Part shown: positions 55,877 to 64,000 of the stretch, piece by piece
How the letters are laid out: each line of letters starts with the position of its first letter
How positions within the stretch are numbered: the stretch's first letter is position 1
Source: Xanthoparmelia taractica
Lineage: Eukaryota; Ascomycota; Lecanoromycetes; Lecanorales; Parmeliaceae
Length of the DNA stretch: 64,000 nt
NCBI GenBank assembly: GCA_033085395.1
Contig: MU853192.1
Location: 124,001 to 188,000, forward strand
Direction of reading: 5' to 3'
The notes under the pieces: generated by a model
Seen by the model: only the letters and a program-made list of their open reading frames with translations
Told to the model about the DNA's origin: nothing
Databases searched by the model: none
Translations under genes and position numbers: made by a program

Positions 55877-56663
55877 ACATGATCCCTATGTTTGTTCCAT
55901 GGAGTGGCGAGAGCTACGAGCTGTAGATTAAACTGCGTTAGGGACTCGAACCCCCCCCTCTCACTCTGTGTCTTTATGATGTTCTACCGTACAACCCCGT
56001 AGGCTAGATATGATACTCTCCACCCACCACCCCCCCGTGGGGTGGCCTCACTGGGGAGAGCGCTCCAAATGTCCAGAATGATACCACCCAACCACGGCAA
56101 TCAAATATCCTTGATGGTTATCTTCAGCAGGGTGAGTAGAGACAGCACATGGAGTCGTGAGAATACGCGTCAGACTCTCAGCGTACCCTGTATTCGTAAT
56201 TACATCCTTATGTAACCGAACCAAAAGTGACTCTTGATCGAAATATTCATAAATGAACTGGACTGAGCTGAACTGCATATTTTTGGCCAGTAGTGATGAA
56301 CAACTACCTCGATTGACACGCTTGCAGTGAAGGAGATTGATTCAAGATGATGGCGTACAATAGCGTGCGCTATCTCACCGAAAAGAAGTAGTAGATTTGG
56401 GGGATCGTGGTGAGGAGTCCTAAGTCTTCTTAATGCAATTCGCTCAGTTGGCGTCTTTACTTTGCAGAAATGATGCTCCAATGCTCGATTATACGTACAA
56501 TGTCTACCTCCGTCCTACACATGACGCCGATCTTCGGCGCTTAATATCAAGTGTAGACTTCGATGAAACCAACGACCTTGTCATTTGTCCAAGCAAATGC
56601 CCTTCCTCGCCGCTCCAGCGCCGCCGTTTGCCTCGAATAGCAAAACTCTATATCATCCAAGCA
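55877..56663. other. Convergent intergenic region
   Basis: Between the synthase and the convergent serine hydrolase. It carries a tRNA T-arm-like string in reverse orientation at about 55929-55943 that I could not fold into a tRNA, and a perfect hairpin GCCGA-TC-TTCGGC near 56526-56540. No supported gene. Confidence 0.45.
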
Positions 56664-57631
56664 TCACACGTAAAACTCCTGCTCCTCCACCTTCCTCTGT
56701 AGCCAGCGCAACAACTCGGCAATCTGCTCGGAAACCTTGGTCGTCCTCGGAATCTCATGCCCGCCCCCATGATCATACACCTTCCTCTTATCCTCGGCGC
56801 AGAAATGCGCCAGCTGCATGGAGCTCGTGTACCGCGGGTCTTTGATGCCATAGATGTGCACGGTGGGTATATTGATCTTGAGGCAGCGCGGAAATCGCGT
56901 GTAGTCCAACCCGTACACGTTCGTCGGCTGCAGCGAGGGCGGCAGGCGGAGCGGATCGTAGTAGTTGCCGGGTACCTGGTGGCTGAGGCCGTCGGTGCGG
57001 TCCCAGAGACCACGGTTCATGGCCTGTCTCACGTTGCCGGATTTCATGAGCGCTTTGATCTCCTCGCCTGCGGCGCCGGCCTTTTTGTGCAGCTGTTGGC
57101 CTGTTGCGTTGTTGATTTCCCAGGCGGCGGGCGGGACGGGCAGGCCCATGTGCGAAAGCATATCGAGGGGTATACCGCCGCAAATGAAGACGGCGGCTTT
57201 GAAGGGAAGGGGCTGCTCTGGGTGTTCGTTGTTGTGGTGAAGGATGAGGGAGGATATGACGGCGCAGCCTTGGGAGAAGCAGAGGACGGCATCGTAGGGT
57301 TCTTGTTGTTGGTTTATGTGTGAGAGAAGCCAGTGATGGGCTTCGGCGATGTTGCCTGGGTCGATGGATTGCCAGAAGGTGTAGTTCGGGGGTGGGAAGA
57401 AAGCTTCTACGCCCCAGGCGGGGCCAGACTCGTGCGGGGCGTCGACGAAGTCAAAGATGTATTCTTGGGGATCGAGTTTGGAGCGGAAGGCAGCTGGATG
57501 ATGGCGTTCAGTCAAAGATCCAACTGATGTAGCATTTCTCGAGCTTCCCAACTCATCATGCTACACTTACAAGTCTGAGCGCTAAAGATGGCGCCGCTGG
57601 TGCCCATTCCATGGAGACAAAGGAATCTCAT
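56664..57631 (-). CDS. FSH-family serine hydrolase in the polyketide cluster
   Basis: Exons 57631-57571 and 57493-56664 (intron 77 nt, GTAAGT to CATCCAG) give 296 residues. The start MRFLCLHGMGTSGAIFSAQT is the family's N-terminal oxyanion strand. Next come FDFVDAPHESGPAWGVEAFFPPP, the nucleophile elbow DAVLCFSQGCAV (Ser), KAAVFICGGIP, an Asp in HIYGIKDPRY, and a C-terminal His in GGGHEIP, so the triad is complete. FSH/DUF341 proteins include fungal Fsh1 and LovG, a thioesterase that frees or edits polyketide chains. Residues 150-230 form an insert carrying RTDGLSHQVPGNYYDPLRLPPSLQP. It shares a 1.0 kb divergent promoter with the O-methyltransferase, suggesting joint control. Substrate unknown. 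Confidence 0.8.
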
Positions 57632-58633
57632 GTTTACTCTGTCGATGCACTGACTGGGCTCTCGCGGGTCTCCTGCCAAATGGGAAAGCTGCTTGTGAGA
57701 CTAAAGGAGTAAGGCTTGGCAAATGAAGACATTCTGTCACGTCTTGAGGCTGTCAACAACCAGCCAATCCTGATGATGGCGCGGCATGTTCTCAAAGGAT
57801 ATCTCGAACCCTGCCATGATCTGCGCAATGACAGGGCATGAATGGAGGATAGTGAGTAGCAAGGTGACGGAGAGCGAGGAAGTTGCTGCTGCCAGCCTAG
57901 CTTGCCGAATATTAGGTAGCCAGTCTCGAAGTTGATGATAGAGAAGATCAAAGTGATCATCGTAAAGTAATTTGGCGCTCAGCCAGATAGAGTAAGGTAC
58001 CTTAGTTTTCAATATTACTAGTGTTGGTGTTCGCAGTCCGGTATTATACAAAGCTTACAGTAGCTTGCACGGTATGAAATAATCCAGACCTTACATGGGG
58101 CGGAACTTTGGGACCTGGATAGTTCTCCAAAAGTTCAACGTACTTTTGCTTGGAGCTTCTACCACTCCTGTATCAAAAGATCTTATGAGCTACAATGCAG
58201 TCAAGACTTTCGTTGTCCGATTGTAGCTGGGCCATGTAGGTTGTTCGAAATCCTAAAGCTGACGGCAAACTGCCATGTGCTGGCCGCCTCTGCGGTCTTG
58301 GAGAAACGCAGCGAAGCATGCCATGGCTCACCAATTGTCCCTGACTTGCGAGAGTCTTGCCTGTCATCCCAAGTCGGATCTTTCATTCCAACATCTTAGC
58401 TATGAGATTTGGCGTCTTGGCCAGCAGGGTTGGCATTTTGTCTTCCAGGTTAGATCAGTCAGAGGCTTTGACTGTGCTGGCTTGATGGCCTTTTTACAGA
58501 GCTTCGTTCTCTTTCTCAAGTACTCCGTCTATCTTTATCGAGCCCTCAGCACGCCCTAGCCTAGCATCGCTCATGATATTCGTTGCCATCATACGTGAGA
58601 CAACGACATTGCACAGGTACCTCTCCACGCACC
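57632..58633. promoter_or_regulatory. Bidirectional promoter between hydrolase and O-methyltransferase genes
   Basis: About 1 kb with no convincing gene. It contains TCGCAGTCCGG at 58031-58041, a complete match to TCGSWNNSCGR, and ACGGAGAGCGA at 57867-57877, which differs only at the first base. Confidence 0.5.
58031..58041. promoter_or_regulatory. AflR-consensus site TCGSWNNSCGR
   Basis: TCGCAGTCCGG matches all 11 consensus positions of the AflR target, about 400 nt from the hydrolase start and 590 nt from the O-methyltransferase start. A full match is expected roughly once per 8 kb by chance on both strands, so this is suggestive, not proof. Confidence 0.4.
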
Positions 58634-60149
58634 ATGTGTCCAGCTACGCCCCTCGAGGCGTACGCGGAGGAGATATGCTCATCAGCAAAACTCATAAGTG
58701 GCTACTGCTCACTTGAAGGACACTCTCATCCATCTTTCGATCCTCAAGCACCTTCAGTCACTTTACCACCCGACGCCCCCCTGAACGTGCAACAAGCTCG
58801 TCAGAAGATTATCGATAGTTCGTCAAGGATCCAACAGCTTGCGACCGAGCCAAGCGAGTACCTACCAAACTTGGCTGTTCAAGTGAGTTTCGCCTTGCTG
58901 TCATATCAGTGTTTTCAGTCAAAGTCACGGTTCCTTGATCGCTTATATAAACGACAACCTCCAGTACCAACGTATCTCCTGCATCCGCTGGCTATGCCAC
59001 TTCCAAGTACTGGCCTGCATCCCGCTGCAAGGCTCCGTGTGCTACGCCGATGTCGCTACTGTCTCCAACGTCCCGGAGCGTCAACTCCGGAGTGTCGTGC
59101 GAATGGCCATGACCAGCGGCTTCCTCTGCGAGCCACAGCCCGATGAAGTGGCGCACAACGCGACATCCAGGCTATTCGTCGAGAATCCTGCTCTTTTAGG
59201 CTGGACGGAATTTATGTCTCGTTTCTACATGCCAGTGGCCTCCAAATTTGCCGACGCGACGGAAAAGTATCAGGACTCGGACAAGAACAATGAAACTGCT
59301 GCGAATATTGCCATGAATACCGAGTTGAGTTCCTTCGACTTCATCACAAGGAACAAGGAATTGGGCCGGTATTTCGGGGCGTATATGAAAGGTGTGCAAG
59401 CTAGTGAAGGGACAAACTTTAGGCATGTGATTTCTGGCTACGATTGGGAGAGCTTGGGAGAAGGCTTCGTCGTTCACGTAAGGCATCACTCAGTGGCACC
59501 TCGACAACAGGTTTATATATCTACATTTGCGCAAGCCATAGCTAATCCGCCTGCGTAGATCGGTGGCGCACCAGGTAGCGTTTGCATCGCGCTCGCAGAA
59601 GCCTTCCCCCGCCTCCGGCTCATCGTACAAGACATGCCAGACGTGATTGCCAACAGCCCAAACCTCAGCAACGCGCAACCGCCGGGAATCCGCAACCGGA
59701 TCAAGATCTTCCCGCACAACTTCTTCCACCCACAGCCGATCCGCAACGCCAACGTCTACCTTCTGCGCATGGTTCTGCACAACCACACCGACGCCGAGGC
59801 CATCGATATCCTGTCCAATCTGATTCCAGCCCTGAAGTCCAGCCCCTCGGCTCGGCTACTGATTATGGATACTGTACTTCCGGACCCGGGGAGCGTCGGG
59901 GCGGTAGACGAGGCACTGATGCGGTATAGGGATTTGACGATGATGCAGGTTTTTAATACAAAGGAGAGGGAGTTGGGGGAGTTTAGGCAGCTGTTTGACA
60001 AGGCGAGCAGTGCAGTGAACGTGAATGCGAATGAGGGGGAGGGAAGGTTGGTGGTGAAGAAGATGGAGAGGGCGGTGGGGAGTGCGTTGACTATGATGGA
60101 GGTGGCATGGGAGATGGGGCTGAGGAATGGAGTCAATGGGACTGCGTGA
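58634..60149 (+). CDS. SAM-dependent O-methyltransferase (class II, AflO/AflP-like family)
   Basis: Exons 58634-58882, 58965-59477 and 59559-60149 give 450 residues, with start ATG 58634 in ACCATGTG. The N-terminal half is a dimerisation winged helix (ADVATVSNVPERQLRSVVRMAMTSGFL). The SAM site is HIGGAPGSVCIALAEAFPRLRLIVQDMP (about residues 253-282), a variant of the usual DVGGGxG loop with Ala-Pro in the glycine turn. The catalytic His lies in LLRMVLHNHTDAEAIDIL (about 340), where family members usually have LHDW(S/P)D; Trp is replaced by His here. The end has RYRDLTMMQVFNTKERELGEF, typical of fungal O-methyltransferases. It probably methylates a phenolic hydroxyl of the cluster product. Last exon codon use is G-rich. 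It is divergent from the hydrolase. Confidence 0.85.
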
Positions 60150-60237
60150 TTTTGGGATAGAAGTGTACGATCGATATGCTCAGGAGGTCTCTCGACCAAT
60201 CAATAGAAAAAGTTGTCCAGTCAACATTCTTTTTGCT

Positions 60238-60291
60238 ATAAGTCCTACAATCACCATAAGTCCTACAATCACCACAAGTCCTACAATGACC
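60238..60291 (+). repeat. Three copies of an 18-bp tandem repeat
   Basis: The unit ATAAGTCCTACAATCACC occurs twice exactly (60238-60255 and 60256-60273) and once with two changes (60274-60291). It lies 90 nt past the O-methyltransferase stop. Confidence 0.9.
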
Positions 60292-61029
60292 ACATCAGTC
60301 CCGGTCACTTGAACAGGTTTTAATACAATGGTAGTAGTCTCAAGGCTCACGGCAGGAACCGTAGGAGTATGTATTGTTTACCAACAGTCGCAAGTGGAGC
60401 AACGGGCACTCCCTTTCACAATGGTGGTGCCTCAATTGTACTAACAATGGAGGCTCCATCGTAAGCGAACAACAAGGGGATTTTTATTCTTGTTGCTCGG
60501 TATCACAACCTCTGGTGCCGTAAGTACCTTAGGGATCAAGTCTGCATCTAACGGTAATCTAGTTTCGAAAGGCAGGCCTAGGTAGGCCTAAAGCGTCTAG
60601 GCCGGGACTCTTTTCGCGGCATGGCCTTCTAAGTACTTTAGGTTGGGACTACCTTTACCAGCGGGGGGGCTATATCCCTAGCTTAATTGATACACTACCA
60701 CTAAAGTACCACTACTTCTGGTACTGATTAGACATACCCCGTGGTGGCCACTGTCAAAAGTACCGGACTCCGGAAAACGCCTAAGTGGGACCTTAAGGTA
60801 TATCAATGCTCCCTTGCAGATCCTTCCCCCCCCTTATAATCTTCTTCCCATGCTGTGCCGTCTCACCCCATTCGATAGCAGTGGCTGTGGATGATCGGCA
60901 AGAAACAGATGGCTACTTTAGGTCGGAAGCGATGGCGTACGGACGGCTTGATGGCCTTGTCCTTGATATCTGTCCGCAACGTGCAACAGCCCTTTCTTTT
61001 GATTGCCTACCCGCCCGCCCGAGCCTTGT

Positions 61030-61040
61030 TCGTTGTCCGG
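61030..61040. promoter_or_regulatory. AflR-like TCG(N5)CGR site
   Basis: TCGTTGTCCGG, about 315 nt upstream of the transporter ATG. It fits TCG(N5)CGR but not the stricter consensus (S position is T). Confidence 0.25.
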
Positions 61041-61354
61041 TGCGGTGAGAACGTCGCCGTGTGATCATTTTGTTGAGCAGGGAGTGTTCTTCTGGGTTGT
61101 ATCATTGATCATCATCGTCATCACCACCACCACAAGCAGATTGAAGCTATCTATGTCCCAGTCAGGAATCGGAACAATAGTCGCGCCCTGCCGCATTGTC
61201 AACCTTTAGGTTGAGGTCCTAAAGCGTAAACAGTGCCACAAAAGCTGGTCGAAGGCAAGCAGTAAATTTTCGCAGCTCGCTCGCTGCTTGTCCCAGGAGT
61301 TAACGACATCGCACTGAAAATAGTGAAAGCACTCGAGAAGAAAAGTCGGTCAAC

Positions 61355-63400
61355 ATGGTCAACCTTAACCGCTACTCCCTTCAGTCGCTGTCAGGCAAAA
61401 CGCACTCACCTCCAGAACAAAATCGTCTTTCAGTCGTCTCAACAGAACCCCAAAAGCAGCCCGCAATGGAGGAGAAGAAAGGCTACGCCGACAGCCTGGC
61501 CAGAAGCGCCCTAGAAGACAGCTCCAATGAGAACAAGGGCGGTAGCCCGCTTTCGATCTCCTCAGACGCCATTACCGACTTGAAAGTGGGCAACAATGAC
61601 ACCGAAGCAGCCGCAGCAGCAGAGCCGAGCAACGGAGGAGAAACAGACAAATACCTCCCAATGGGCCCGCGCCTAATCCTCATCGTCGCCTCCCTCATGC
61701 TTGCCGTGTTTTGCATGGCGCTCGACAACACCATAATCGCAGTCGCGATCCCAAAAATAACCGATGATTTCCACGCCCTGAATGATGTAGGGTGGTACGC
61801 CTCAGGTTACCTCCTTACGGGGTGCGCATTCCAGCTTTTCTTCGGAAAATTGTACGTGCTCTTCAACGTCAAGTGGGTTCTACTTTCTGCGTTGTTCATA
61901 TTTGAGGTAGGCTCGCTTGTGTGTGCGGTGGCACCGTCGAGCACGGCGTTGATTGTGGGGAGGGCGGTTGCCGGGTTGGGCAGCGCGGGTATTTTTACGG
62001 GCGCATTTGTTGTAGTTGCGCATACGGTTGTGTTGGAGAAAAGGCCGGCGTATCTGGGAATCATTGGGGGAGTGTATGGGGTTGCTAGCGTGGCTGGCCC
62101 GTTGGTGCGTCTCCTATCATCCGGATGCGTCCATTTGTGGTGGAAAAAGCATGCTGATTGAGAGGCTTCTTCAGATGGGTGGAGCTTTCACCCAGCATCT
62201 GACGTGGCGATGGTGCTTTTATATCAACTTGCCCATTGGCGGCGTCACGGCCGCAGGACTGGTGTTTTTGCTAAGACTCCAGCCGGCGAAGAGAAATGGC
62301 AAGGTACCGCTTATGGCTGTATTTAAGATGCTTGATCCGGTTGGTAACTCCATATTCGTTCCGGCTATTATCTGTTTGTTGCTTGCGCTGCAATGGGGCG
62401 GGGTCACGTATGCCTGGTCAGATGCGAGGATCATTGCCCGTAAGTACAGTTGTACCCAGTCTCTAATGCTCCGTGATCCTCCTGAGAAGAAAGCAACGCT
62501 AATTCGGAACATGCTCCAGTCTTCGTTCTCTTCGGCGTAATCTTAATCGCGTTTGTGGTCGTACAATTTCGTCTTGGTGACATCGCGACTGTACCAGTTC
62601 GCATCGCGTCTCAACGAACAATCGCCTCGTCTTCGCTCTTTAACACTTGCATCGGCGGCTCCTTCTTCATTTTCATTTACTACATTCCTATTTGGGTAGG
62701 TGAAATTGTTTGATGTAATCTCCCTCAATGCCGCGGTAACGCTAACTACCAAATTTGAAAGTTCCAAGCGATCAAAGGCACAAGCCCCGTTACGGCGGGC
62801 ATCGATTCTCTCGCCTTGATCCTCGCTGAAATCGTTGCGATTGTCGCATCAGGCGCCACTGTCACCAAGACTGGCCATTATGCCCCTTTCTTCATCGCCA
62901 GCAGCGTCGTCATGAGCATCGGCGCTGGCCTTTGCAACTTATTCACCGTCGAGACCACACAGGCCCAGTGGGTCGGATACACCTTCCTCTATGGCTTCGG
63001 TGTAGGCCTAGGTTTCCAGCAAGGCAGTGTGGCTGCCCAGGCAGTATTGAAGTTCAAGGACGTTCCCATCGGTACCGCGGTGGTCTTGTTCATTCAGATT
63101 CTGGGTGGAGCGCTCTTCGTAGCCGTTGCTCAGAGTCTCTTCACCACGCACCTAATCAGTGGTTTGATAGAACTGAACATTCCAGGCTTGGACCCTAATG
63201 TCATCATCCATGCTGGTGCGACTGGACTGAGGGCGGTGGTCGATCCAACAAGATTGCATGAGGTCTTGGTAATCTACAACGATGCTATTGTCAAGACCTT
63301 TCAGCTGGGTCTTATCCTGAGTTGTCTGAGTATCTTTGGGGCGGCTGGGGTTGAGTGGAAGAGTATGAAAGCGAGTCAGACTATGGCAGGTGCCGCGTGA
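61355..63400 (+). CDS. Major facilitator, DHA14 family (AflT/DotC-like efflux pump)
   Basis: Exons 61355-62104, 62175-62439, 62520-62695 and 62762-63400 give 609 residues. A hydrophilic N-terminus of about 105 residues precedes the membrane part. Family motifs: LDNTIIAVAIPKITDDF (motif D1 of 14-TM drug:H+ antiporters), WYASGYLLTGCAFQLFFGKLY (motif A region), GRAVAGLGSAGIFTGAFVV (motif B/C), LTWRWCFYINLPIGG (the WRWcFyINLP signature of fungal toxin and metabolite pumps), and GVGLGFQQGSVAAQ. About 14 hydrophobic segments can be counted. AflT, DotC and related pumps sit beside polyketide clusters and export their products or move them into vesicles. Here it would serve the hexanoate-primed polyketide. 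The 69- to 80-nt introns are conventional. Confidence 0.85.
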
Positions 63401-64000
63401 GGCGGTATCATGACTAGCCCGGATAAGAGGCTTTTCGTGTCAGCGCTTTAAGAAGCTAAAACAGGGCGGAAACACTTTTCTTCCTTTTAAATATTTGTTA
63501 GTTTCCACGCTAGCCTCATTGATATCAAGATACCAGCGGTACCTAGATCCCGCGAACTCATTTAATAAGACAGCAGCAAAGGGACATCCGCAGCCGAACA
63601 CGTTCCGATACTTCATCGAGCCACCGGCATGTAGAAGGCTTTGATCGGTATGAGTGACGTTTCACAATCTTTTCCCAGCCCCAGGTTTTAGACTGAGCCA
63701 CATCCCACGCTCTTGGCGTAAAAGACGGCCGGCAATAGTTGGAGAAGTTGGGAATAATAGATAATTACCTAATCGGGGGCTGCAACATAAAGTTGGGACT
63801 CTGAGGCCCAGATTGCACCAGCCAGTACCCATACAGAGATCCAAAATCGATTGTCAGTGCAAATGGTTTAGGGAAGCATGTTCGATGGTCAATAATCGCT
63901 TCGTCGGCTGCGGCCATCTCCCATCCCGCTCCACTTCGTATCAAAGCTGACAATACTTGGTAAGATATCCATTCCATAAGAGCCTCGGCTTGTCCGATAA
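63401..64000. other. Right end of window, no supported gene
   Basis: 600 bases with short frames only (60 and 70 codons on the minus strand). The cluster could continue past 64,000. Confidence 0.5.

Larger units (their letters stand above)
60150..61354. other. Intergenic region before the transporter
   Basis: 1.2 kb. Contains a short tandem repeat (60238-60291), a stretch rich in AGGCCT and AAGTACC words at 60560-60730 that may be a decayed element, and an AflR-like site at 61030-61040 about 315 nt from the transporter start. No supported gene. Confidence 0.5.

Noticed and set aside
55920..56000. tRNA-like T-arm (GGGACTCGAACCC on plus strand, reverse complement of a T-loop)
   Set aside because: The minus-strand sequence has a plausible T arm and a weak D arm, but the acceptor stem halves do not pair and no anticodon arm forms, so no tRNA is called.
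60560..60730. Stretch rich in AGGCCT and AAGTACC words, possibly a MITE
   Set aside because: I could not find clear terminal inverted repeats or target-site duplications by eye.

Overview
This is a 64 kb piece of a filamentous ascomycete genome, most likely a Dothideomycete-type Pezizomycotina. The signs are short spliceosomal introns (about 46 to 113 nt, GT-AG, one likely GC-AG), mitochondrial and nuclear housekeeping genes on both strands, and a secondary-metabolite cluster of the aflatoxin/sterigmatocystin/dothistromin kind. Coding regions were assembled by eye from reading frames and splice signals; most joins restore a continuous frame and a family-typical protein.

Region 1 (1-22,000) is mostly ordinary chromosome. 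It holds a GrpB-family protein cut by the window edge and preceded by a 99-base G homopolymer, a PrsW-like membrane protein, a fungal rhodopsin-like membrane protein, a DUF985 cupin, a kynurenine aminotransferase, DPH1 head-to-head with HMG-CoA lyase, a GatC-like mitochondrial amidotransferase subunit, a secreted glycoprotein, a DUF2470 membrane protein, two small conserved-looking unknowns and a BRD8-like bromodomain protein.

Region 2 (22,000-34,350) is gene-poor and partly decayed. It has a non-LTR retrotransposon gag (zinc-knuckle) remnant, a RING-like gene and a BTB gene that each show an in-frame stop just after a plausible start, AT-rich patches and a possible SINE-like piece. Intact genes here are an INO80-complex Ies2 homologue, a Ser-rich protein ending in a CaaX box, and a coiled-coil protein.

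Region 3 (34,350-63,400) is the main find: a compact cluster built around a hexanoate-primed non-reducing polyketide synthase. A fatty-acid synthase alpha subunit (HexA type) and beta subunit (HexB type) are divergently transcribed from one 1.05 kb promoter. They are followed by a SAT-KS-AT-PT-ACP-ACP-TE synthase of the norsolorinic acid synthase (PksA/AflC) type, a divergent FSH-family serine hydrolase and O-methyltransferase pair, and a 14-TM major facilitator of the AflT/DotC type. By family knowledge HexA/HexB would make hexanoyl starter units, the SAT domain would load them, the synthase would build and cyclise an anthraquinone precursor, and the remaining enzymes would release, methylate and export products. 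None of the oxidoreductases or the AflR/AflS regulators of the known pathways is in the window, so the cluster either continues beyond 64,000, is dispersed, or makes something different. AflR-like TCG(N5)CGR sites occur in each cluster promoter, one of them a full match to the consensus.
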